In this document: positions 35,357-45,761 of the stretch, in pieces
Position numbering within the stretch: position 1 is the stretch's first letter
Layout of the letters: each line of letters opens with the position of its first letter
Source: Maridesulfovibrio sp.
GTDB taxonomy: Bacteria; Desulfobacterota; Desulfovibrionia; Desulfovibrionales; Desulfovibrionaceae
Assembly: GCF_963666665.1 (NCBI RefSeq)
Contig: NZ_OY762999.1
Coordinates: 997,501-1,061,500, forward strand
DNA: 64,000 nt
Direction: 5' to 3'
Translations under genes and position numbers: made by a program
Notes under the pieces: generated by a model
Seen by the model: only the letters and a program-made list of their open reading frames with translations
Told to the model about the DNA's origin: nothing
Database searches by the model: none

Positions 35357-38300
35357 TTATGAAATGTTAAAATCAATGTGGTCATGATGCACTTCTACAT
35401 CCACCACAGTGTGGGTTCCCGAAGTGGTGTCGGCGGTGTTTCCTCCTGCACCTTCTTGAGACCCGTTGTAATCCTGATCACTATTCGTATTGAATATATC
35501 GTCAGCGGTTGTTCCGGTATCCATGTCGTCAAGACTGAAACTGAATTCGGTTTTTGAAGAGTCTATGGCTGTTCCACCAGAGTCATAACCCTTGAGCTGA
35601 AGCACATAGTTTCCTTCAGTAAGCGCAGCAAAATTCTTGCTCCAGTTATCACTAACCGTAACATCTTGAAAACTATCATAAACAGTGTCGCCGGCATCAA
35701 CTACGCCGTTATTGTTAGTGTCTACGTACAAGCTGGCTTTGACTGAAGCAACGTCAGAATCTTTGCCCAGATCAGCGCTGTAGTTGAGGTCGCTCTTGTC
35801 GAGATCAATGTATTGTGATTCCGACTCGTTACCGGCTTTGTCCGTGATTTTTACTTCAGCGTAGTCGTAAGTACTGGAGTCGTCCCTGAAGGAGAGCTCA
35901 ATATCATCCCCCTCAGTCAGATCGCCGGAACTTGTCTGAGTAGTGTGGCCGTCAGTATCATGCAGAGTTAATTCATATTTGTAATGAGTGTCGGTTGTTA
36001 AAGGATCGTTGTCTCCGGTATAGTGCGATTGCTCCAGAGAGACATATCGTTTGGACCCGACAATATCTGCGGTCATATTCAGCTGGGTTTGGTTGATGTC
36101 ATTGTTGTCCAGCTGGAAATCAACACTTGAAGCATCTGAAGTATTACCGGCCTGATCAATGGCCTTGATGTTTACATTGTAATCGCCGTCAGCGAGCGGA
36201 TGAGCAGAGTCACTGTCCACGAAATCAAAGTGGTAAGTGCCGTCTGCGTTTACAGTAATATTCTGGATGTGGCTGTCCTGATTTGCACTGTCCAGTGAAT
36301 TGTATGTCCATGTATCCGCGCCATTGCTGATGACAATGAGGTAGGCCATTTCGGTCGTATAATTAATGGACCTGTCCTCTGTGAATTTGCCTTCAAAGGT
36401 AAACGATTCACCGCTGGTCAGAATTGATCCGACTTCTTCATTGAAGCCGCGGTCCGAACTGCTGGACATATCCATAGTCACAGTGGGATCGGTTGTATCA
36501 ACAACGAGATTAACGGTGACGTTGTTGGCATCGAGCTGGTTGCCCACTCCATCGTAAAATTTCAGGGTATAGGTATAGTTGCCGTCGTCAATGATGTTCA
36601 TGTCCTGACTGGTAAGATCCAAGAGAGCATTACCTGATCCGTTAACTGAACCGCTGGCAACTACCTGACCGTCAGAGCGGACAAGTTCCACCAGAGATGT
36701 GCCTGCAGCTGTTTTAACTAGCAGGTCTGTGGTGTTGTCGTTGGTGTTGATGTTAACAACCTTACCCGTCTGTTCAACATAGGTGCTGACAGTCGTGGGA
36801 CTACTACCGGTTTCATCAATCTTAGTGAAAGTAACGCCTTCAGCAGCAGCTGGCGGGGTAAGGTCCACGTGGATGGTGTAGTCTCTGGACTGGACGTTCC
36901 CCGCCTTATCCACAGTGACCAGCCTGTAGTTATGATCTCCTTCCGCAAGAGCACTTGCATTAGGAACTGTGTAGTTTTGGTAAGCGTTTGCAAAAGTACC
37001 GGTTTTTACTGCGGTCAAAGCTCCGGTTGTACCGTCTACATAGTAGAGGACATAAGCCGCTCCGGTATCTCCGATAATGTTCAGTTGCGGAGTGGCATCG
37101 TTGGTATAAGTGTCGTCATCATCCGCAAGGTCTATATATGCTGCTCGGGTGGGGCTGAGGTCCACTTCGAACGAGAAATCGTTACTGGTGGAAGAGTTGC
37201 CCGCAGTATCGGTGACAGTCACAGATGCGGTGTATTTGCCGTCGGCTAGGTTACCGGGGGTGCATTCCCATTTCCCGTTTTCGTCGGCGGTTACTTCATA
37301 TTTGGTGATAGTACCGTTCAGGGTGACGGATAAAAGAACCTTGGCCCCGGCTTCTGCATCTCCAGTGAGGACCAGATTGCGGTCATTGGTGATGTTATCT
37401 TCATCGTAAGCCACACTCGGATTACGGAACCCGGCTGGGAGGTCTGCATATGAACCGACCTTGGTGCCGCTACTGTTCACAATATCGCCGTCAGCATCAG
37501 GAGCAAGGTAGGAATCGTCTCCGGCCTTGATGCCGATGGTCGGTTTCTCAATAACTGTGTCCAGATTAAGCACATCAGGAATTACGAGGTTGCTGCTGTT
37601 ACCAGCAACGTCTGTGGAGTTTACGGTAACCCGGTACTGGCCGTCCTTGCCATTCAGGATGGTTGCCAGTTCCCCGGTTTCATAGGAACCGTCGCTTTTA
37701 ATATTATCCGAGTCCACAGTGTATGTGTACTTTTCAGTACTTACAAAAAAGTCTTTGCCGTCAATTACGGTTTTATCAGCTGCAGATATTGTGTGGCTGG
37801 TGCCGGTACTGTCAGTGTACGAATAATTCCCGCCTCCGATATCGGTAAGTTCATAAACCCTTTCAGCACTTACTTTGACAGTGCTTCCGGCTTCAACATT
37901 ACCTTCAATGGTCGGATCATTTGTGATCCAGTCACCATCGGTTCCGGTATCGTTTTTGAGGTCCGCAGTGGGGTCCGGTGTGGAGTTGTCCACATTGAGG
38001 GTGAAGTTGTCCGATCTTTTGCCGTTGGCAATAACATAGTACACATTCACGCCTGAAGGATTGGTGCCGAAGTCGTAGGTCCAGACTCCGTCCTCTCCTG
38101 ATTTGGATGTGCCGATCAGGTTATCGCTGCTGTCATAAATTTTGACTTCCTGAAATGCCACCGCAGTACCGGTCAGGGTCAGCTTGGTGTCTGCGGCGAG
38201 CAGGGCAGTACTGGTGACGCCGTCACCAACTACATTGGTGTCGTCATCTGTGGCCAGCTCAACTGTGGGCTTAGCCGCAACATCCTGCAGGATTGTGAAC

Positions 38301-41300
38301 TCAACTTTGTCACTTGTTGCGTTTCCAGCCTTGTCCGTGCTGGTAATAGTTGCAGTGTATTCGCCGCCTTGCAGGTACGGATTATTGCTGCCCTGTCCGT
38401 AATGATATTCCCAGTTACCGCTGGCATCAGCGATGGTGCTGGCATCCAGTCTAAGTACCTCGGTTCCGCTTTTATCCGTAATGGAAATAATGGTGGTCAC
38501 ATCGCTCTCGGTGGTGGATGTACCAGCCAGACGAGGTGTCAGGTCGGTGATGGAATTGAGAGCTGAATCTGGATAAACATCACCGTCATCCTCGGTCAGG
38601 TTGATTGCCGGAGCGGCAGGGCCATGTGTATCGAGATTGATGGATATTGATTCAGCCTCAACGTTACCCGCCTGATCTTCGGATACAACTATAACCTTGT
38701 AGTACTTGTCGCCATCACTAAGATTGGGGGTTGCCACCCAGCTACCATCGCTGCCGACGGTTACTTCGGTAACCAGTGCTGCCTTGTTGGTTTCCATGAA
38801 GCTGCGCAATTGGTCATCGTTCATGGAAGTGGGGTCTGCACTGGCATTCAGGTCAGCCTCACTGTCGAAACTTATGACCATCATTCTGGCTTTGCTTCCG
38901 GCCTCCGCTTTACCCGAAAGTTCAGGTGTGGAGTCTTTGGTCAGGATGATGTCATTAACACCGATGTCGGTTTCCCCGGTATCGGAATCGGCATCAATAG
39001 CCAAAGTCATGTCGTCAGAGTCGTATTCCGAGTCGATGACAACGGTTTTTGTTGTGGCGGTTTGGTTGCCGTAGGCATCAGTTGTAGTGAAAGTAAAAGT
39101 ATAAGTGCCGTCAGCCAGCGAAGTGGGCATTTCAATATGGTCCGCAGCCAGTTCACCTGCGTCATCATAGGTCTGGCTGAATGAAAACGCAGAATCCCCA
39201 GCTTTAGTGGCGGTGACAACGAGTTTAGTCCCGACATCTTTCTGGATATTGAAATCCGGGTCGGAATCACGGGTTATCCAGTCCTGATCTGTGTTCGCAC
39301 CAAAATACTGGGCAGCTGTGTCCTCGGTCATGGTGATGACCGGGGCCGTTGGGTTGGAAGAAATTACAAGCTGGGAATCGAGGCTGATTGTCCCAGTATT
39401 GCCAGCGATATCAGTGATCTTTGCGGTAACATCATAACTGCCGTCTGCAATGGCGCTGTCCGGGGTAATGGTCCAGTTACCGTCTTTGTCCGCAGTAACG
39501 CTTTCAGCGTACTCAACATCGTGTCCAAATTTATCAGTACCTTTGATCAGCAGTTCCACCAAAGCAAAAGCTTCGGTGGTTCCCTGCATGGTCGGGGTAT
39601 GGTCACTGGTTGCATTATCGCCGCTGACCCCGGTATCGGAACCTGCAGCCAGCTTGATGGTGCTGGTGTCGGTGTCGACCTTGTTGTCGATGATCAGAGT
39701 TTTGTTCAGGGTAGTGCTGTTACCAGCTGGATCTGTTGCTTTAATTACAACGTCGTTGTTGCCGAGATTAAGCTTGTTATTGTCCAGACTGAGTGAAGAA
39801 AGATCAAAGTTGATTTTGCCCGCAGCAGCTTCGGCGTCAGTTACAGTGTGGCTAAAGGTGTGACCGTTTACAGTAACGGTAATGGTAGCACCTTCACTGG
39901 CTTCAACGTCTATGCTCAGGTTGTCGTCAATGCTGGTAATCCAGTCGTCGGTGTATGACCCACCGCGTCCGGTATCCAGCCCGCTGCCGAGGGCCGCAGA
40001 AATAACCGGGTCAGTGCGGTCGATGTTGATGTCGTAGGTGTCGCTGGATGGGACTGTAGTCTGGTTGCCTGCGGCATCCTCAACAATGATTTTGAAATTA
40101 TGTTCGCCTTGCGAAATGTATTTGGCGGAATCAGTGTCATCCCCTACATCGAAGGACCATTTGTAGCCGCTTCCGGTGCTGGTGATTGTTGCATCGCCGA
40201 GGTATTTGGGATTGCCTGCGCCATCAACGCCGTCGTAAACGCGTACAACGAGTTTGTCCGAACCTTCTTCCAGAGTTCCGGTCAAGGTCAGCTTGGTAGC
40301 ATTGGTTTCATTGTCCACATCGGAAAGACCGAGAGTTGCGGCATCTTCAACTCCGATATCGCCGACCACAGGAGCTTCATCGTCAATAGTCACAGGGTAG
40401 ATTGCTGAAGTGGCAGTGTTTCCGGCAGCATCCTCTGCAACCGCGATGAATTGAAGATCGGTGGTATCATTTTCATAGGCGGAAGCATCAAAGGAAACGG
40501 TCTGGCCGTTTTTGGCTGAACCGACAAGAGAGCATTTGTAGTCCACGCCACCTACAGTGACGGTGTGAGTCCCGGCTGCATCTACAACATAGACACTGAT
40601 AGTATCATCGTGGTCTCCGGTAACTTTGAATTCAACGTCGGTATCTTTGGTTCCTGAACCGTCTTTCACGAATCCGGTGATATTATCGCCTACTGTTCCC
40701 GGGCCGCCGATGGTGTTACTGGCAGCATCAAGGGCAATGGTCGGGATGCTTATCTGCTGATCGGAAGTAAAGGTGAAAGTTTTGGATGCGTCACTTACGT
40801 TACCTGCAGCGTCTTCCACGGTGACGTAGTAGGAGTAATCCTGACCATGCACCAGTCCGGTTACATCGTAGGACCAGCTGATTTTTCCACCTGACTCGGA
40901 AATGGAAAGGAGGCCTCCGCCGTCAGTCTGGCTGTGCGCAACTTCAGTTATACTGCCGTCTGCATTTTTACAGTAAAGGGTAACAATAACAGCATCGGCT
41001 TTTTCGGAAATTTCTCCAGTAAGGGTAATTGAATTTCCTTTGACTGTAGCTGAGTGTCCGCTGCTATCTGTCTCAATTGCTGCGGGATCAAGTCCGGCAA
41101 TGGTGATGGTGGATTTTTCCGGGGCGGTGTTGTCGACGGTTACGGTCAGATCTGCGCTTTCAATGTTGCCTGCTACGTCTGTGATTTCAGCAATTATTTT
41201 AAGTTGCTCTGCACCTGCTTTACCATAAGTCGAAGCATCAAGAGTGTATTTCCAACTACCGTCCGCTTCTGCCTGAATATAGCCGACAGTGTTGATCAAA

Positions 41301-43105
41301 GTCTTGTTGCCACTGGCGTCTTCGAAATAGAGGTTAACACGGCCTGCTGATCCGGCTCCTGTTCCGCTGAGATGCAGAATTCTGGCTCCGTCAGGATCGC
41401 TTGCTTCGGTTCCGTGCGTGTAGTTATCTGTGTTGTTGCCAAGGAGCCCATGGCTATCAGCGGAATCACTGTCGGCATCAAGGTCAATGGTAAGTCCTTC
41501 GGTCGGTGCAGTGCGGTCGACTTCCACTGGCAAGCTGGAAGCTGGCTGATAAATATTACCAGCCATATCCATGGCTTCAACCATGAATGTGTAGGTTCCG
41601 TCTGCAGGTATTTTGCTGTTATCTACAGTGTAGGTCCATGCCGTCTTATCCGCGTTGAGACTCGCTGTGCCAAGTTCGGTTTTGGTGCCGTCTGCATTAG
41701 CAAGATATACTGTTACCTGTCGTGCATCCTTGTGGATGTTACTGATAGTAAGTTTCAGATCGGTTTCGTTGGTTATTCTGTCATTTGCTGCTGCTTGGAC
41801 ATGATTCCCCATTGAATCAGAAACGGTGTCGAGACTGATGGTCGCACCAGTAGTGAAATCTGTCTTAACCACTACATTCTGAATCTGTTGGGTTGTAGCC
41901 AGAGCATTACCCGCATCATCTTGGCCGGCGATGGTGAAGGTGTAGGTTCCATCAGCAAGTTCACTGCCTTCTGGGAATCGGTAGCTCCAGTTACCACTGC
42001 TGTTTACGGTGATATCCTTAAGAGTCCCTGTAACCGAACCGTCCGTACTGGTGTAAGTGATGGTCAGGATAGTATCACTTTCACCTGTTCCTTCAATGAG
42101 AGGGCGGTTCTGGTTTGTGTATGTTTTCCCCGCATCTTCCGCAAAGGTTACCTTGGAAGTTGAGTCTGCTGTCGCATCGTTATTGAGAGTCGGTGCTGTA
42201 GTATCTACCTCAACTTCTAATTTGCTGGATTTAGCTGCACTTTCGCCTGTGCCGTCAGCTATTTGGGCATAGAATTCGTGATCGCCTTCGGCTACCCCTG
42301 TTACGCCGAAGCTATATGTGCCATCTGTAGCTGTTTTTTGCCCAATCTTCACACCATCCATATAAATATCAAGGACAGTGCCAGCATCAGCAGAACCGGT
42401 AATCGTTAGGTCTGTGTTGTTGGTGATTCCGTCTTCTTTGTAAGAGCCATCTTCGTTCTTAATACCGGACTCAGATTCTTGCGAAAGAGCAATGGTTACA
42501 TTACTACTATTGGGAGTTGGGGTAGGAATTGGAGGATTTGTTCCACCGCCGATTATTTCTTTTTCTGGTTTTTCAGGATCATCTTTTGGGTCAGGTTGAT
42601 CAATATCCTGTCCTTGAATCGGATCAATAGGGTCAGGAGTACTGGACAAACTTTCCTGCTGCGCGAACTTGTTGATGTCATCAAACATGCGCTGCTGGGT
42701 CTTGAGGATGTCGTCGGTGGGGTCGGTGACAAGTGCTGCCTGAGCGTTCAGAAGTTGACCTTCTCCGAGGTTGCCCTCGTCGGAGTTGCCTTCCTCATCG
42801 TCCGAAGGGGTGGAATCATCTGATACGGCTTCCCATTCAGGAGCTTCTTCGTCCTGCTTATCCATGTCCGGCATTTCCGAACGCTGGAACAGGTTAGGGG
42901 AATCAAGGGACTGGCCGTTGGAGAATTCCATGTTGACCTGTCCATCGAGACTCATAATGTTACCGACAAAGAGAAATACCTGTTCTTCATTGGTCTGTTT
43001 ATTGACCAGAATAAGGTCGGCACCTTTGAGAATGTAGTTGTAGTCGTCAGGCGACCCTTGAACATTATATACTGTTGACGGAGAAACTTTCTGAGCGTCA
43101 GCCAT
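35357..43105 (-). CDS. Giant Ig-repeat adhesin, type I secretion substrate
   Basis: The product has 2582 residues and is strongly acidic. Residues 1-75 form a BapA-like N-terminal domain. Then come an acidic linker (about 80-120), a helical stretch (about 130-150) and a Pro-rich linker (about 155-198). From about 200 to 2480 there are some 18-20 Ig-like repeats of about 100 residues, each with a DxAGN turn and often a VDTTAP linker. Such repeats, as in SiiE and BapA, bind Ca2+ through Asp residues. The last 60 residues hold an Asp/Gly/Thr-rich segment and the C-terminal end HIDFNIS, typical of an uncleaved type I signal. No GGxGxDxUx RTX block was seen. It has no Sec signal peptide. It starts 3 bases from the TolC-like gene stop, with AGGTGA. 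Confidence 0.85.
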   Translation of the reverse strand: MADAQKVSPSTVYNVQGSPDDYNYILKGADLILVNKQTNEEQVFLFVGNIMSLDGQVNMEFSNGQSLDSPNLFQRSEMPDMDKQDEEAPEWEAVSDDSTPSDDEEGNSDEGNLGEGQLLNAQAALVTDPTDDILKTQQRMFDDINKFAQQESLSSTPDPIDPIQGQDIDQPDPKDDPEKPEKEIIGGGTNPPIPTPTPNSSNVTIALSQESESGIKNEDGSYKEDGITNNTDLTITGSADAGTVLDIYMDGVKIGQKTATDGTYSFGVTGVAEGDHEFYAQIADGTGESAAKSSKLEVEVDTTAPTLNNDATADSTSKVTFAEDAGKTYTNQNRPLIEGTGESDTILTITYTSTDGSVTGTLKDITVNSSGNWSYRFPEGSELADGTYTFTIAGQDDAGNALATTQQIQNVVVKTDFTTGATISLDTVSDSMGNHVQAAANDRITNETDLKLTISNIHKDARQVTVYLANADGTKTELGTASLNADKTAWTYTVDNSKIPADGTYTFMVEAMDMAGNIYQPASSLPVEVDRTAPTEGLTIDLDADSDSADSHGLLGNNTDNYTHGTEASDPDGARILHLSGTGAGSAGRVNLYFEDASGNKTLINTVGYIQAEADGSWKYTLDASTYGKAGAEQLKIIAEITDVAGNIESADLTVTVDNTAPEKSTITIAGLDPAAIETDSSGHSATVKGNSITLTGEISEKADAVIVTLYCKNADGSITEVAHSQTDGGGLLSISESGGKISWSYDVTGLVHGQDYSYYVTVEDAAGNVSDASKTFTFTSDQQISIPTIALDAASNTIGGPGTVGDNITGFVKDGSGTKDTDVEFKVTGDHDDTISVYVVDAAGTHTVTVGGVDYKCSLVGSAKNGQTVSFDASAYENDTTDLQFIAVAEDAAGNTATSAIYPVTIDDEAPVVGDIGVEDAATLGLSDVDNETNATKLTLTGTLEEGSDKLVVRVYDGVDGAGNPKYLGDATITSTGSGYKWSFDVGDDTDSAKYISQGEHNFKIIVEDAAGNQTTVPSSDTYDINIDRTDPVISAALGSGLDTGRGGSYTDDWITSIDDNLSIDVEASEGATITVTVNGHTFSHTVTDAEAAAGKINFDLSSLSLDNNKLNLGNNDVVIKATDPAGNSTTLNKTLIIDNKVDTDTSTIKLAAGSDTGVSGDNATSDHTPTMQGTTEAFALVELLIKGTDKFGHDVEYAESVTADKDGNWTITPDSAIADGSYDVTAKITDIAGNTGTISLDSQLVISSNPTAPVITMTEDTAAQYFGANTDQDWITRDSDPDFNIQKDVGTKLVVTATKAGDSAFSFSQTYDDAGELAADHIEMPTSLADGTYTFTFTTTDAYGNQTATTKTVVIDSEYDSDDMTLAIDADSDTGETDIGVNDIILTKDSTPELSGKAEAGSKARMMVISFDSEADLNASADPTSMNDDQLRSFMETNKAALVTEVTVGSDGSWVATPNLSDGDKYYKVIVVSEDQAGNVEAESISINLDTHGPAAPAINLTEDDGDVYPDSALNSITDLTPRLAGTSTTESDVTTIISITDKSGTEVLRLDASTIADASGNWEYHYGQGSNNPYLQGGEYTATITSTDKAGNATSDKVEFTILQDVAAKPTVELATDDDTNVVGDGVTSTALLAADTKLTLTGTAVAFQEVKIYDSSDNLIGTSKSGEDGVWTYDFGTNPSGVNVYYVIANGKRSDNFTLNVDNSTPDPTADLKNDTGTDGDWITNDPTIEGNVEAGSTVKVSAERVYELTDIGGGNYSYTDSTGTSHTISAADKTVIDGKDFFVSTEKYTYTVDSDNIKSDGSYETGELATILNGKDGQYRVTVNSTDVAGNSSNLVIPDVLNLDTVIEKPTIGIKAGDDSYLAPDADGDIVNSSGTKVGSYADLPAGFRNPSVAYDEDNITNDRNLVLTGDAEAGAKVLLSVTLNGTITKYEVTADENGKWECTPGNLADGKYTASVTVTDTAGNSSTSNDFSFEVDLSPTRAAYIDLADDDDTYTNDATPQLNIIGDTGAAYVLYYVDGTTGALTAVKTGTFANAYQNYTVPNASALAEGDHNYRLVTVDKAGNVQSRDYTIHVDLTPPAAAEGVTFTKIDETGSSPTTVSTYVEQTGKVVNINTNDNTTDLLVKTAAGTSLVELVRSDGQVVASGSVNGSGNALLDLTSQDMNIIDDGNYTYTLKFYDGVGNQLDANNVTVNLVVDTTDPTVTMDMSSSSDRGFNEEVGSILTSGESFTFEGKFTEDRSINYTTEMAYLIVISNGADTWTYNSLDSANQDSHIQNITVNADGTYHFDFVDSDSAHPLADGDYNVNIKAIDQAGNTSDASSVDFQLDNNDINQTQLNMTADIVGSKRYVSLEQSHYTGDNDPLTTDTHYKYELTLHDTDGHTTQTSSGDLTEGDDIELSFRDDSSTYDYAEVKITDKAGNESESQYIDLDKSDLNYSADLGKDSDVASVKASLYVDTNNNGVVDAGDTVYDSFQDVTVSDNWSKNFAALTEGNYVLQLKGYDSGGTAIDSSKTEFSFSLDDMDTGTTADDIFNTNSDQDYNGSQEGAGGNTADTTSGTHTVVDVEVHHDHIDFNIS
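35660..42510 (-). repeat. Tandem Ig-like repeats within the adhesin gene
   Basis: A run of about 300-base units codes Ig-like domains. The turn D-x-A-G-N with small variants recurs about 18 times at roughly 90-130 residue intervals (for example DDAGNALA, DVAGNIES, DAAGNVSD, DKAGNATS, DTAGNSST, DKAGNVQS, DQAGNTSD, DKAGNESE). Units differ enough that recombination between them is not obvious by eye. The limits are approximate. Confidence 0.75.
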
Positions 43106-43107
43106 GA

Positions 43108-44649
43108 TTATTCACCTATAGCAGAGTAGAGAGAATTACTGTTTTCAAATGGAACTTTTTCCACTGGGAGCCCCAGAATTTCGGGGAGTCTGCCTTGTTC
43201 GAGAAAAATATTGAGTGCCGCACGAATTCTAGAATAGCGGGCGTTAACTTCGCGCACAGCTGCGCTTGTTTGCCCTTCGCGGGCAGTAATAAGATCGAGA
43301 AGGGTTCTGATGCCTAGATCAAACTCACTCAAGTAGAGGCTCATGAGGTTGATACTTGCGTCATAGGCATCACGGGCAAGATCAAATTCTTTTTCAGATG
43401 ATTTGTAGGCATTGAAGGCATCGGAAAGGATATTCTGAACTTCGAGTTCAGTTGCTTCCTTGGTGGCCTGCAATCTCTTGAGTACGGCCTCTTCTCTTTT
43501 TACACCTTCATCGGTGGCATAGCCGTTAAACAGGTTCCAGTTGACGGTGAGCTGGGCATCCAGTGCATTTTCATAACCGTCATATTTTTTGAATTCACTT
43601 TTGGCCTGCAATCTGTACCCGAAAGAAGGGTAGTAGTTTGCCTCCACAGTGGAAACCGCCTTTTTCTGTGATTCAATCTCAGCATCGTAAGCCCTGAGGT
43701 TTACGTTGTTGGCTTTGGCAATTTCGTAGGCGCCTTCAAGGGTCTCCGAAATTGCCATCTTGGCCATGGCAATGTTGGTTTCTACTTCATTAACCGGCTG
43801 CTTGATGATGTTTTCAAGAAGCAGTCTTGCAGTCTTGAGCTGTTGCTTCTGCACAGTGACTTGAGATTCTGTGGACCGCAGCGAGACTTCAACTTTGCGG
43901 GCATCAGCCTTGGAGGAGATGCCGGCGTTGTAGCGTTCCCAGAAAGTCTTTAACAGCTTGTTATAGAATTCCAAGGAGTTGTTGTAGACCTGCAAGGTCT
44001 CCTGTGCCTGCATCACGCTCAGATATGAGTTAATGGCAAGGGCTGCGATGTCTTCCTGTGTGCGTGCCAGACGGTATTTTGCGCCTACAGCCTTCATCTT
44101 GGCACTGTCCACGCTGTCGTCCAGACCTCCGAAGTTGAAGAAAGTCTGGGTCATGGCAACGGAGGATTGGCCGTAACTGGTGGTCTCCGTGTCAAGGTTG
44201 TGCGAAGGTCCTGCCTGTGCTGTAAAGTCGATTCGGGGCATGTAAACCTGACGGGCCATGCCGTACTCTGCTGTCTTTTCAAGTAAAGAGTAGCGGGATG
44301 ATGCCACCAGCGGATGATTGCCGACAGCAAGTTCGCAGGCCCGCTGCAGGGTCAGCGTAGTTGCATTTGCGGCATTTGGGCTGTTTTCCTGTAAGGAAGA
44401 TCCTTTTTCTCCAGGGTCTTCAATTTTGATTACACCCTGTTTAAAAGACTCAATGTCTTCAGCATTTTTGTACTCTTTGTTTTTGTTCTCCAGACCGGAA
44501 AGGCTGACTGTTTCCGTTGAGCTTTCCACTACAGGCTGGGGAGGAGTGCCTTCTGTGGAATTGTCTGCAAAGGAAACATAGCCCTGAATTGTGAGGAGTG
44601 CGCAAAGAATACAAGCTGTTCCGAATTTCTTAATCATCTGCCCTGACAT
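43108..44649 (-). CDS. TolC-family outer-membrane channel of the adhesin secretion system
   Basis: The 513-residue protein has a signal peptide (to about residue 28) and a low-complexity linker to about 90. A TolC-fold outer-membrane efflux domain follows, with the repeated long helices and Leu/Ala/Glu-rich heptads (LTLQRACELAVGNHPLVASSRYSL near residue 97, and later SLMSLYLSEFDLGIRTLLDLITAREGQT). It is the outer-membrane exit duct, equivalent to LapE, BapB or SiiC. It lies second in the operon, after the MotA/ExbB-like gene, with 29 bases between. Confidence 0.88.
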   Translation of the reverse strand: MSGQMIKKFGTACILCALLTIQGYVSFADNSTEGTPPQPVVESSTETVSLSGLENKNKEYKNAEDIESFKQGVIKIEDPGEKGSSLQENSPNAANATTLTLQRACELAVGNHPLVASSRYSLLEKTAEYGMARQVYMPRIDFTAQAGPSHNLDTETTSYGQSSVAMTQTFFNFGGLDDSVDSAKMKAVGAKYRLARTQEDIAALAINSYLSVMQAQETLQVYNNSLEFYNKLLKTFWERYNAGISSKADARKVEVSLRSTESQVTVQKQQLKTARLLLENIIKQPVNEVETNIAMAKMAISETLEGAYEIAKANNVNLRAYDAEIESQKKAVSTVEANYYPSFGYRLQAKSEFKKYDGYENALDAQLTVNWNLFNGYATDEGVKREEAVLKRLQATKEATELEVQNILSDAFNAYKSSEKEFDLARDAYDASINLMSLYLSEFDLGIRTLLDLITAREGQTSAAVREVNARYSRIRAALNIFLEQGRLPEILGLPVEKVPFENSNSLYSAIGE

Positions 44650-44678
44650 ATTTTTTACCTGAAATATTTAGTAACAGC

Positions 44679-45761
44679 TTAGTTTTTGTGCTGTCTTTCG
44701 TTCATTATGTTCATGGTTTCAATGCTTCTTTCCAAAGCAGTGACCATAAGGCGCGATTCTTTGATCAGTCTTCCGGTCAGTTCGTTGCCGAGACCGATTT
44801 CTTTGGTGGTTTCCACGGACTGATCCTGAACTGTATTAATTGCTTCGGCTGAGCGCTGCTGAAGCAGGGTCAGTTTCAGCAGGAATTTGTTGGTGTTTTC
44901 CAGTGATTCAAGCAGGGCGATATTGTTTTTTTCCAATTGAGCGGAGATGGCCGCCATCTGGCTGCCGAGGTCCAGATCAGGTGATATGCTAGCTGCTGTT
45001 CCAGACTTGCTCGCCGCATAGTCTGTTTTTTCGTTAAGCCAGTTTTCAAGGCGCTGCTTAAGCTGGTCATGCATGCGGCTTAAGAGGATGGAAAGAATTC
45101 CCACAACAGCACTGCCGGCAAGACCGAACAGGGAAGTTGAAAAAGCGGTACCCATTCCTGCCATGGGATTTTTCAATTCAACAATAAGCTGAATCATGAC
45201 CTGCATGATGGAAGTGTCGCTGGAGTCGGTCAGGCCTCCTGCAAGGGTGGAGAGAATTTCTCCCATGGATTGCAGGGTCAGGGTCAGGCCGAGGAATGTT
45301 CCCATAAGACCAAGCAGCACAAGGAATCCACTAAGAAAGGAGATCAAGGAAGAACGTGAAGAAATATTTTGTTCAAGGCTTTCTATAATGGAACGGCTGT
45401 CACTGGACGATTTAACGATCAGGACGCCATTTTCCTTGATAGAGCAACCGATGGAAACAAGTACGTTTCCGAGCAATCCTTTATTCAGGTCATCTAATTC
45501 AAAGGTGCTTTCTTCAGGTTTTTCACACCAATCAGTGAATGCCGCGAAAAGTTTCATGTCTCTGCGTACAGAAAAAATATAACGAAATGCTGTAGCCACG
45601 CTTCCGGCAAATACAACAAGAATGATGGAGTTGATTATTTCAGATGTGGCGAAGAGTGTTTTTAAAAAGGCAAAACTTACCACTACGCTGATGATCACCG
45701 CAAGCAGTACAAAAAAAGATAAAGTTAAATATAGTCTATATTTATTGTTATTGTAGGCCAT
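44679..45761 (-). CDS. MotA/ExbB/SiiB-like proton-channel protein
   Basis: The 360-residue protein has two N-terminal helices (about residues 10-32 and 38-62). A cytosolic part follows, then two helices about 140-165 (FLSGFLVLLGLMGTFLGLTLTLQSMG) and about 200-232 (PMAGMGTAFSTSLFGLAGSAVVGIL). These last two carry the conserved Gly/Thr-rich pattern of the MotA/TolQ/ExbB pore. A helical tail of about 110 residues follows. It is the first gene of the adhesin operon, and its probable partner is the MotB-like protein at 34374-35321. Similar to ZorA and SiiB in topology. AAGGAA lies ten bases before the ATG. Confidence 0.75.
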   Translation of the reverse strand: MAYNNNKYRLYLTLSFFVLLAVIISVVVSFAFLKTLFATSEIINSIILVVFAGSVATAFRYIFSVRRDMKLFAAFTDWCEKPEESTFELDDLNKGLLGNVLVSIGCSIKENGVLIVKSSSDSRSIIESLEQNISSRSSLISFLSGFLVLLGLMGTFLGLTLTLQSMGEILSTLAGGLTDSSDTSIMQVMIQLIVELKNPMAGMGTAFSTSLFGLAGSAVVGILSILLSRMHDQLKQRLENWLNEKTDYAASKSGTAASISPDLDLGSQMAAISAQLEKNNIALLESLENTNKFLLKLTLLQQRSAEAINTVQDQSVETTKEIGLGNELTGRLIKESRLMVTALERSIETMNIMNERQHKN

